Assembly: GCA_963575745.1 (NCBI GenBank)
Contig: CAUYUJ010003691.1
Location: 10,001-74,000 of the forward strand
Origin: Prorocentrum cordatum
Lineage: Eukaryota > Sar > Dinophyceae > Prorocentrales > Prorocentraceae
Reading direction: 5' to 3'
Length of the DNA stretch: 64,000 bases
Part shown: positions 55,160-64,000 of the stretch, one piece after another
Numbering within the stretch: the first letter of the stretch is position 1
How the letters are laid out: each line of letters starts with the position of its first letter
Notes under the pieces: model-generated
Databases searched by the model: none
Seen by the model: only the letters and a program-made list of their open reading frames with translations
What the model was told of the DNA's origin: nothing
Program-made: the position numbers and the translations under genes

Positions 55160-57060
55160 GCCATAACCTCGAACTATAATAGAGAATAACCTTCCAGGGA
55201 TCATGAAATTCGGCGTCGCGGAGCGATAATAAAAGTTGCCCGCCAGAGGCCAACATAGAGATGTTAACAGATGAGCCAACAAAGCCGATGATATCTTGAG
55301 ACATCCTTAACTTTTCTTCCTGCTCGTCATCTTCCTCTTCTTCCTCAGCTTCTCCCTCTATCTATCTCTACATTTATATTTCTATTTAATATCCTCACCC
55401 TGCCCCCTGAACTTGTTTATCGCCGGGGTTGCTTATCATTGGAACGCGAGGCACATGAGCTACCCTACGCGAGCACATACGCACTTACAATGACATCTAA
55501 CAAGTTTTAAACTTTGGATTTGTGCGATCGCCTTCTCCTCTCCTCCTCTTGCTCTTTCTCCTCCTCATCCTCATCCTCCTCCTCTACCTCCTCTTCTCTT
55601 TTTATCGTCCTATGTATCTCTCTATCTTTCTCCCCCCCCCAGGCCCCCCTGAACTTGTTTATCGCTGTGGTTGATTGCCCTGGGAAAACGAGGCACATGG
55701 GGAATCTCTATAGAAACCAATGGGAACCTCTATTATTATAGGAACCAGTAGGAATCTTAGGGGACCTATGAGAATTATTAGTATGCGCGCACAATTCTAT
55801 AGGAAACCAATTGATTTTTTTTGGTATTTTTCAAAAATAAAAGCGAAGCTCGGAGGTGCGCCGCCGCGCGCGCGGCGGCGCACCGCTGAGCTCCACCACT
55901 TTCTATATTATTATTATTTACCATTACTAAATCTATATGTAAGATTCCAAAAACGAAATTGGAAATTTCTGGGGCCCTTTAAGGAGGCCGAAGGAACGCG
56001 GCTGCTTTTCATATTTTTATCATACAGAATTGAAGCTCGGAGGCGCGCGCGCGCGCGGGTGACCCGGTCACCGCGCGCGCTTCTTAGCTTCAGTTCTTTA
56101 TTATAATCGTATAAAAAAGCCGACAAGTTCCCTCAGCCTCCTTAAAGGGCTCAAGAATTTTTCGATTTCGTTTTTGGAATTATATGTTGATTTATTAATA
56201 TCGAATGATAATGTAGAAGTGAAGCTCAGCGGTGCGCCGCCGCGCGCGCGGCTGCGCACCTCCGAGCTTCAGTTCCGTATCATAAAAATATTGAAAGCTG
56301 ACGCGTTCCTTCGGCCTCTTGAAAGAGCTCCAGAATTTTCCAATTTCGTTTTTGGAATTAAATGTAGATTTTTCATGTGAATAACAATATACGAGAGAAG
56401 CTCAGAGGCGCGCGCGCGCACCTCCGAACTTAAGTTCTCTATTATAAAATTATTAAAAAGCCGACGTGTTCCTTCAGCATCCTTATTAATAATAAAGGGC
56501 ACCAGAACTTTTCAATTTCGTTTTTGATGATGTTTCAGAGAGGACCAAATGGGCGCGCAGAGGAAAAGGAAAACTCCAAAGTTCAAAACTTTTTATACTT
56601 AACTGTCAACGCTTAATGGAAATTAGCATTTTCATCTGCTCGTGTAGGGCATAGCTCATCTGCCTCGGTTTCCCTGGATGATAGTAAAGCACAGCGATGC
56701 GCAAGCTCAGGGGCCATGGTGAGGAGGGGAAAGCAAGAGAGAGACACCCTCGAGTATATGCTTGTTTCGCTTGGGACACCCTCGACAAGTTTTTCGCTTC
56801 GCTCGAGACATCCTCGAATAATTGCTGGTTCCGCTTGGGACACCCTCGAACCATTGATCGTTTCGTTTGAGGCTGCCTCCCAAAATTATTGGTTTCGCTT
56901 GAGACATCCTGAAAAAACGCGTTCGCTTCGCTTGATGTTGTTATCTCAACATAAGAAGGAAGTAACCTCGATGGTGAACTTTCCCAGTGATAATTCATGC
57001 AGTTCGGCCTCCGCGCCCCCCGTCTATATTTGAAACCCTATTAGAAGCCGCTCTTACATT
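55160..57060 (+). repeat. Mosaic repeat block with (CG)n hairpins, copy 2
   Basis: Begins CCTCGAACTATAATAGAGAA like 30780 and ends like 32640. The middle (about 55300-55750, with CTGAACTTGTTTATCGC...) is inverted relative to 31740-32240. The (CG)n-palindrome units lie at 55830-56530, and the 32-bp tandem repeat (six units) at 56749-56940. Confidence 0.8.
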
Positions 57061-57150
57061 ATTTGAAGGGTGGGGTTATTGGATTTGTCCGTTTCATGTT
57101 TTGGCTTAAGTCATGTGGTCGTTTGTTATCTTTGCCTGTGCCGCCCGCAG

Positions 57151-59320
57151 CATCGCGCTGCCGTTGTCGAGGGGCGTGTTCCACTTCGATGCCCTTGTGA
57201 AGACGGCGCAGCAGCTCCAGGACGAACGACAAGGCAATGAGGAGTCGAAGGACGCTGAGCGTTTCCTGCGTCTCTTGGACGTGGAGTCATGCCTCACCTT
57301 CGCCATGCTGGCTGACGCTAGCGATGAGAACCTTGCTCTGACTAGGTTTTTCGATTGCGAAGACTTCGACAAATCAAGACAATGCCATGAAGTATTGCGG
57401 TTCTTCCAACGGGTGACCTACCTCTTCAATCACGGCGGTTGTTTGCAGACGGGTTTCACGCATCTGATGGTTCAGCACCTCCAGCGAGCACGGACCCTTT
57501 GGGTCGGCACTGGCCAAGCAGCAGTCCCGTATACACTTGGGGGGAGAGGAACAATGACGCCGGCTCTCATCAATTCAGCTTTGAAGCGCATGAAGAATTG
57601 GGTTGCCCTCGCAACGCTCGTGATCAGAGCAGAATTTCCAAACTTTGAGGCACTGGCCTCGATGTGCATTTTCAGCTTGGAAGGCAAAACCATCGATAAA
57701 GTTGTTGCTATGCCGAATTTCAGCGATCACATGGCCAGAGTTGCTCACTTATGCCAAGTCCCTGTGACGGAGCTGCGGGTTCAATATGATGATTTCTTGC
57801 CAGTCGCCCTGAGGATGGCCGAGACCGCCGGGGCGTCGACCATCGACGCGTGGAGGCTAGCGGTCGAGGCCATGACCCGCACCCGGCGCATTGCGATGGC
57901 GCGCCCTTCAGACGCCTTGATGGCGTGCTTGGTGCGATTCGGTGGACATGGGCAAAGCTCGTCCGGCGTGGAGCGGCCGTTCGCCAAGGGCCACATCACG
58001 GCCGGTTTCTGCCGGGCCGATCTCTCCGAGCAGCTTATCAACGACGAGTTGTTCATCATTTGCGACGTGGATCCCAAGTCGGACAATGAACTCTGCGAGG
58101 CTGCCCGGGTCATCTGGCGGGAGGTCTACAGGACCACTCGAACGAGCGACAGGCCTGTGCGAGTGGACGCCGGGCGGCCGCGACCAGTGTCAAGAGAAGA
58201 CAATAGTTTTAGCTCGTTTTTGAAACGTCGGAGCAGCGCCATCTCTGGCGCGGCCAGCAGCTCTGAGGCGAGACGCGCCTGGATCGAGGGGAGGCTGTCG
58301 ACTGATACTGATTCGTGGACGCCCGAACACCAGAAAGAGGCCGACTTCCAGAAGGCCAAGCGCCTGAAGCAGCTCTTGAGCACGAGCGAGTTGAACATAG
58401 ACAAGGACATGCCGCCCAACATGCGCGAGGCTGCTCGTTTATTCTCGCTGTATCAAGACAAGCTGACTGAAGAGTACATCAGTAAGAAACGAGCCGCCTC
58501 TCGAGCCGCCGACGACCCGGTCCTCCCTGTTTTAGCTGGCGCCAGTGTTTTCGTCGAGAAGAGTTTGCAGGACAAGTTCAAGGCGCCCTGTCACGTTCGC
58601 GTGTTGAGAACTTTGGGTGCTAAGGTGGTCAATGATCGACTCAATGCGAACACCTTCATCGTTCCTGATGCTGTACTCCTACCACAACGTATCCATTGGG
58701 CACTAGTCATTGGTGGAGGAGTGGCGTGCGATCTACAGTTTTTCGCATCAGCAGGCGAGAGAGGTCGTTGCATGACCTTCCATGGCATTGCGCATCTCAC
58801 TCGAGTTGCGTGGGCGCCCGACGAGTTCGCGAGGCTCCATCCCGAGCTTTACCGCATCATGATTTCGAAGACTACTACCTCCAATCGCGTTTGGAAGTGG
58901 TTCCAGAAGGGCGCGTTCATTGCCGCCGCCCACGAGAAGATTGCGAGGAAACGCCCGTCCGAGGCGATGGCTTTCGTGGCGGACAGGGAACTCGCGGCCC
59001 CGGAGCCCGGCGGTTCAACAACTAAACGCCCCGACCCCACACCCGTGATCCCCCCCTTCAGTTTTTTCAAGCCCATTGTTGTTGCTGTTGGGGGTGAAAA
59101 CGCTGCATCCTCTTCCACGTCCCCCCCATCATCATCCCCCCCCCGACATTATCCCCCCTCCTCCTTCCCCCTCCCCTCTCAGCCCCCTCCGCCCGCCCCT
59201 CCACCACCGCCAGAGCAGCGAGGGGGGGCGACTCCGTCCTGGGCGGGTCGGGGCGAAGACCTGGGGCCTGCGCGGCCGGGCAAGGGGCCGGCGCCCCTCG
59301 GAGGGCGACGAGGGGGATGA
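57151..59320 (+). CDS. hAT-like gene, main C-terminal exon
   Basis: About 640 codons of good protein sequence. It opens IALPLSRGVFHFDALVKTAQ and AERFLRLLDVESCLTFAMLA, then KNWVALATLVIRAEFPNFEA, and SSGVERPFAKGHI near residue 270 of the exon, which matches the hAT C-terminal S-x2-VER-x-F(S) dimerisation motif with Ala-Lys in place of the usual Ser. Next come a basic/Ser linker and a C-terminal domain with AVLLPQRIHWALVIGGGVA and FASAGERGRCMTFHGIAHL that I do not recognise as hAT. Pro/Ser low complexity from about 59100 leads to TGA 59318-59320; splicing before that is possible. With five upstream exons the protein is about 1,200 aa. It could be an active transposase, a domesticated one, or a relic; the frame is intact. 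Confidence 0.65.
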
Positions 59321-59515
59321 GGAGGAGGAGGATAAGGAGGAGGGGGAGGACGAGGAGGAGGAGGACGAGGAGGCGAGAGGGAGGAGGGCGAGGAGGAGAA
59401 GGAGGAGAAGGCGGACGACAACGATGAGGAAGGCGAAGAGGACGACGAAAATGGCGACGAAGAAGGGGGCGACGACGACGCCTCGAGCGACCTGAAAATA
59501 GAAGGGCGATCCAGG
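59321..59515. repeat. GAGGAG/GACGAC low-complexity tract
   Basis: Purine-rich GAG/GAC repeats that continue into the acidic tail frame. Probably intronic or 3' sequence of the hAT-like gene. Confidence 0.5.
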
Positions 59516-59750
59516 GGACGACGACTCAGGGGGCAACGACGACGAGGACGACGACGACGAGGAGGACGATGATGACGAGGAGGACGAGGAGGCGGAGGAG
59601 GAAGAGGAGGGCAAGGACGAGGAGGATGAGGAGGACGATGACTCATCAGAGGACCTGGCGTTCATTCGGGCCTCAGCCAAGTTCACGGCAACAACGGCGC
59701 TGAAGAGTCTGAGCAAGCCGGTGAGAGGCATGTCGAGCGCTGGCTACTGA
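59516..59750 (+). CDS. Candidate acidic last exon of hAT-like gene
   Basis: Open from after a TAG near 59500: a long Asp/Glu tract, then DDSSEDLAFIRASAKFTATT and ALKSLSKPVRGMSSAGY, ending TGA 59748-59750. The non-repetitive 40 residues look like a genuine protein C-terminus. Acceptor-like CCAG/GGGACG or TCAG/GGGGC lie at its start. The donor in the preceding exon was not determined, so the join is speculative. Confidence 0.35.
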
Positions 59751-60030
59751 GTCCGGCCAACGTTCGGAGAGGCAGGAGAGGATGAGGACCAGGGGGAACC
59801 CGGGATGCCCTATGATGCGACGCTGCCATGCACCCTCCCATAATAAGTTCACGCAATCATCCTTTTCACGCCTGGGCGTGCGCCCTTGAAAGACAAGCGC
59901 CCCATGGGGCTGACGTGAGGAACTGTGCGCTTCGAAATTCAATGAACCTGGCAGACTTTGTTGAGCTGCCAGTTGATGCTCATGTGTTTTTGATAACTAT
60001 ATCTTCTTAAGCTGCTCAGAAGAAACCAGT
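59751..60030. other. Probable 3' flank
   Basis: Non-repetitive sequence with no supported frame; it may be the 3' UTR of the preceding gene. No polyadenylation signal is assigned (AATAAA is not typical in dinoflagellates). Confidence 0.35.
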
Positions 60031-60031
60031 T

Positions 60032-61136
60032 CCCTACCTAGGCTTCGCTATGCTTAAAGGGCCGGGCAGTGGAAATCGTCCCGGGCGGTTCTCCTGGCAT
60101 CCGCGCCGCGGTTCCCCCATGATCCCCCGCTTTGCCTAGCCTAGCTTAGCTTAGCTTAGCTTAGCTAGCTTAGCTTAGCTTAGCTTAGCTTAGCTTAGCT
60201 TAGCTTAGCTTAGCTTAGCTTAGCTTAGCTTAGCTTAGCTTAGCTCGGCTTAGCTTGGCCTAGTAGCCTAGCTTAGCTTAACATATTTAGCTTAGCATGG
60301 CTGGGCCTACCTTACCCTAGCTTAGCTTGGGCAGCACTATCACAGTATATCATAACATAGCATAGCCAATCATATCATAACATAACATAGCACAGCTCAA
60401 CATATTACCATAGCATAGCATAGCACAGCATAGCGCAGTCTAGCATAGTATAACATAGCATGGCATTGAATCGCTTAGCATAGCACACCGCAGCATTGCA
60501 AATCATAGCACATCACAACATAATACAGCATATCATGGCATAGCGCAGCATAACATTACACATCGTAGCATAGCAGCATAGCAGAGCGCGGCATAGCATA
60601 TCATAGCTTCGCCTATCATATCATAGCATAGCGCAGCATATCACAGCATAACGTAGCGCAGCATATCATAGCATAGCATAGCGAAGCATAACTTAGCTTA
60701 CTCTAGCTTAGCTTAGCGCAGCGCAGCATAGCGCAGCGCAGCATTAGCACAGCATATCAAAGCATATCATAGCCAAACGTAGCATCGCATAGCACAGGAT
60801 ATCATTGCATATCGTAGCATAGCATGTAAAGCGAACGCACCACCAATGCGAACTTGTAGATGCATATGTAGATGTAGGTGTAGGTGTAGATGTGGATGTA
60901 TGTGTATGATGATATGTAGATGTAGATGCAGATGTAGATGTATATGTAGATGTAGATGTAGATGTAGATGTAGATGCAGATGTAGGTGTAGGTGTAGATG
61001 TAGGTGTGGATTTAGATGTAGATGTGAGTCTCGCTGCTGATGTTGGTGTAGATGTAGATGCAGGTGTATATGTTAATATAGCTGTCGGTGTAGATGTAGA
61101 TGTTGCTTTCCTAGGTGCTCCAACTCCTAGGTAGGA
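60032..61136 (+). mobile_element. CCTAGGTAGGG-terminus element, copy 6
   Basis: CCCTACCTAGG at 60032-60042; GGGCCGGGCAGTGGAAATCG; about 110 bp of clean TAGCT repeats (60134-60245); GCATAGCATAGC repeats; GTAGATGTAGATG repeats; TTTCCTAGGTGCTCCAACTC and CCTAGGTAGGA at 61126-61136. The TCGCACTGGG tail seen in other copies is absent here. Confidence 0.75.
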
Positions 61137-62400
61137 CATTGTGATGATTGCAAACTAAGGATTTCGACGTGCGCGCGCGGGAGACGCGCGCATGCGGCCC
61201 GCGTGGTATTACTTGATATGGATTAATGCCCTGAACGCGCGCCCGGCCCGCCCTAGCGACGCGTCTGGCGGAGCGACGGCAGGGAGGCGTTATTCATAAG
61301 AGAACGGATGTGGGCGGATCAGGGGGGGGACGCTCGTCCATTCCGCGCTGGCCAGAGGCCTCAGCGAGGCGGCTCCCGACCAGTGGGATGCCCAGGCCTC
61401 GATTTAGATTCGAAGATGAGGAGTGCTTATGAGGAGAGGGGGGAGACATCAGGAGAATGGATGATGGATGATGCTCGTCCATTCCGTTTGCTCGGGGGCC
61501 GCCTGCGACGGGGCCTGAGTGCCTGGCGGGCACCATCATCGACCACGCAAATGAGGCCCCTGCCTCGTCCTTCCCGTCTCGGGATCTTTCGGGATCTGGG
61601 GTCTTGAGCTCCTGTGGTGGGCGAGGGGGGGAGGTGATGCCCCCCCCCCCCTCGGTGTCTTGACCCAGAAGAAGAAGAAGCGCGGCGCCAGCGGCGTCGC
61701 CAGACTGGGCGTCCTAGACCGTCTTGAGGCCATCTTGGGTCGTCTTGGGTTCATCTTGGGCCGCGTCGGAGGCATCTTGGGGTCATTTGGGCTCTCTTCT
61801 TGGGGGCATCTTGGACGTCTTGGATGCGTCTCGGGACCATCATGGAAATCATCTTGGGCCATCTAAGCCGTCTTGGAGGCCACCCTGATGATGGGCCGAG
61901 CCCTGCCTCCAGCAGGTCCGCGGGCAAACAACCGCTGACGGGGTCGAGACAGGGAAGGGGGGGGGGGGGCTCGATGGCCGCCGCCGTTGCTCATCACGCT
62001 GCCTTCCGTGCGTCTAAGCTGAAAGAAGAAGCGGAGGAGGAGGGGGAGGATAATGATGATGAGGAGGGGGGCGCCTAGACAACAATGTCGCCATCGGCGC
62101 CAAGAAGATGGGATCGGATAGAATGGGCGTTGCGGATAAGATACTACGATGGGGGTGGGCCGGAGTGGGCCAGGATAATACGGGGCAGGGAAAGGCGGAA
62201 CGAGGTTGGATACCACGATGGGACATCAGCAGGTGAGAACGAATGATAATAATACGATGCACGTGCCGGCCGCGTGGGGCGCGGCTGCAGGGCCTGCCTG
62301 GAGGAGGCGCTCGCTGCAGGAGGACCGTCGGCCTGTGGGCGACCCGTCAGAGCCTCGCCTGGGCGCGCCTGGACGACGTCGTCGTCGTCGCTGTTGTCCG
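61137..62400. other. No gene seen
   Basis: Contains a repeated CTCGTCCATTCCG phrase (61330, 61475), a reverse fragment of the GATGGCCC-type family (61680-61870, CATCTTGGGTCGTCTTGGG), and GC-rich sequence. No frame with protein character. Confidence 0.45.
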
Positions 62401-62401
62401 T

Positions 62402-62502
62402 TATCGATTTTGAAGGGGGCCGATTTTGAAGGGGGATCAGCCCCCTTCAAAATCGGCCCCTTTCAAAATCGGCGCCCGGACCGGCCCCTTCAAAATCGGC
62501 CC
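62402..62502. repeat. Nested palindrome of CGATTTTGAAGGGG units
   Basis: Two direct units of CGATTTTGAAGGGGG are followed, after ATCA, by units of CCCCCTTCAAAATCGG in reverse; a third reverse unit ends near 62502. The central stem is near-perfect, about 30 bp long. Confidence 0.85.
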
Positions 62503-62696
62503 CGGGGTGCTTTAGTATGAGGTTTCGCTTTCGCGTTGACGAGGGCCCCCCCCAAATAATGCCCAACAAGGCCGAACAACAAAGACGACGAGGCCTACCC
62601 CCGTCACGCCCCCTCCTCCTCTTCCTTCCCCTCCTCTTTCTCCTCCTCCCTCCTCCTCCTCCTCCATCCTCCTCTGAGCCCTGCCATTATTGCCCA

Positions 62697-63069
62697 TGAC
62701 GGGGCGCTGATTATCGTTTAATCCTATCGATTAGCTACTTCTTCTTGGGTTTTGGGGGAAATTCGAGGGTTACCTTTGAATTTCCGAAGAATCTCAATAC
62801 GTTCTGAAACAAAATTGCATGCAATATTATTCTTCTGGGGGGGCTGGCCTGGGGCTTGAAATTGCAAGGTAACCCTGAAAATTCCGAAGAAGAATAAAAG
62901 CTTCAAATTATTATTCTTGGCGTGCGCGGTCCTGCTGCTTTAGCATGGAGGGTGAATTTGAGGCGCGCAGCGTAAATTATTCTTGGCTGGGCGGGTGGCA
63001 AGGAGGGTTTCCCTGAATTTGCCGGTGGGGGACAGCCTATCGGGGGAAGCCTATGGAAGCCTGAGAAGG
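62697..63069 (+). repeat. Leader of the three-part satellite block, copy 2
   Basis: Near-identical to 13668-14040, offset 49,029 bp; small differences include one GGGGGG expansion near 62838. Confidence 0.9.
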
Positions 63070-63665
63070 GCGGCCTGCGAGGGGCAGACTCTGGGAATCC
63101 TTGGGGATCCCTTGGGAATCCCTAAGGAATTTCTAAGGAATCCAGAGGAATCCCTAAGGCATCCACAAGCATCCCAAGGGAATCCTAATGAATCCCGAGG
63201 GCATCCCTAGGAATCCCTAGGGAATCCTTAGGAATCCTTAAGGGCTCTTCAAGAATCCTAAGGGAATCCTGGGGGATCCCTTGGGAATCATCAGGAGTCC
63301 CTAAGGAATCCTTTGGAATCCCGAACGTGTCGTTAAGAATTCCCGCGGACTCCAGAAACCCTCGGGAATCCTTATGGCTCCCTCGGAAATCCAAGAAAAA
63401 AATCCTTGCGGAATCCTTGGGATTCAGAGCGGAATCTTCAAGAGTAGTCCCTCGGGGATCCTGAGGAATCTTTCGGCGCTCCCAAAGAATCCCTTCGGAA
63501 ATCCTCAGGAATCCTTCGGGGATCCTGCGGGGTCTTCAGGGAATCTTTCGGATTCCCTCGGGGCTTCTGAGGAATCCCTGGTGAATCCCCAAGAATCACT
63601 AGGGCACCCTAAGGAACCCCAAGGGGAACCTCAGGAATCCCTAGGACATGGCCCGGCGCCCTCCG
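63070..63665 (+). repeat. GGAATCC-type array, copy 2
   Basis: Unit-by-unit match to 14041-14640 with scattered substitutions and short indels, so the whole block was copied, not independently expanded. Confidence 0.9.
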
Positions 63666-63689
63666 AGGAATCCAGATGACTGTCACCTT

Positions 63690-64000
63690 GGACGTTTTCC
63701 ATGCAGCGCATGCACACCAGGTGACCCACGAAGGGGTGGGTCACCAGAACACTGGTTGAGAGAAACAAATTGCTTCACCTGCATCCTGGGCCTCGTCATG
63801 AGGCGACGCACTGCCACTCAATATGTTTGCCATGCGGCGCAAGCACACCAGGTGACCCACGAAAGGGGTGGGTCACCAGAAAACTGGTTGGGAAAAACCA
63901 ATGGTCTCACTTGCATTCTGGGCCTCAACATGAGGCGAAACATTGCCACTCAATACGTTTGCCGTACGGCGCAAGCACACCTGGTGACCCACGAAAGGGG
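63690..64000 (+). repeat. 131-bp satellite, copy 2, cut by window end
   Basis: The first two and a half units of the same 131-bp satellite as at 14.65 kb, starting after the same TCCGAGGAATCCAGATGACT junction. The array continues past the window. Confidence 0.95.

Larger units (their letters stand above)
52125..57150 (+). other. Inferred 5.0-kb GC-AG intron filled with repeats
   Basis: It starts GCGATGGG and ends GTGCCGCCCGCAG. Contents in order: ATG/ATCGAT composite (reverse), GATGGCCC-rich module, mosaic (CG)n-hairpin block. The acceptor could instead lie a few codons upstream, because the following frame is open from 57113. Confidence 0.5.

Noticed and set aside
60134-60245. TAGCTTAGCTT array as telomeric repeat
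   Set aside because: Not the TTTAGGG-type unit; it is an internal module of the CCTAGGTAGGG-terminus element.

Overview
This window looks like nuclear DNA of a dinoflagellate; I cannot fix the genus from sequence alone. The evidence is: two degenerate copies of the 22-nt dinoflagellate spliced leader (SL) embedded in the DNA; introns whose inferred donors are GT, GC or GA and whose acceptors are usually AG followed by G; protein genes that all read on the + strand; a decayed LINE-type element; and very heavy load of microsatellites, hairpin-bearing repeats and dispersed composite repeats. There are no bacterial-style operons, ribosome binding sites or CRISPR arrays. No rRNA or tRNA gene was recognised by eye.

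Layout. 1-2.9 kb: gene-free, with palindromes and microsatellites. 2.9-7.75 kb: decayed LINE (endonuclease fragments, then the C-terminal Cys/His region). 8.3-11.0 kb: a hypothetical multi-exon gene, well preserved at its 3' end. 11.0-13.2 kb: CTC, CAT and TAC microsatellites. 13.2 kb: SL relic. 13.67-19.09 kb: a three-part repeat block made of an AT-richer leader, a GGAATCC array and about 34 copies of a 131-bp satellite; the same block starts again at 62.70 kb and runs off the end. 20.7-25.0 kb: two hypothetical genes, the second preceded by an SL relic. 25.58-34.41 kb: a five-exon gene encoding about 1,076 aa of unknown function. 36.42-40.27 kb: a two-exon C5 cytosine-DNA methyltransferase gene (about 448 aa). 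45.69-59.75 kb: a multi-exon gene for a hAT-like transposase-type protein with an N-terminal Cys2/His2-like finger. 59.8-62.7 kb: repeats only.

The gene models were built by joining reading frames where splice signals and codon phase agree; exon phases sum correctly for the 1,076-aa protein, the methyltransferase and the core exons of the hAT-like gene. No transcript data were available, so the models are inference.

The large introns and gene gaps are filled with the same few dispersed families: a CCTAGGTAGGG inverted-terminus element (6 copies), a GATGGCCC-rich module ending in a conserved GGATACGCGAAGCG-type terminus (4 copies), an ATG/ATCGAT composite (5 full or partial copies), and a roughly 165-bp (CG)n-hairpin repeat. 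The most interesting single object is intron 26581-27232: it has 14-15-bp terminal inverted repeats, a GAGGA duplication at its borders and a nested second element, as expected for an introner (an intron created by a transposon). A DNA methyltransferase and a transposase-like gene lying in such repeat-dense DNA suggest mobile-element activity and silencing, but no functional link is shown here.
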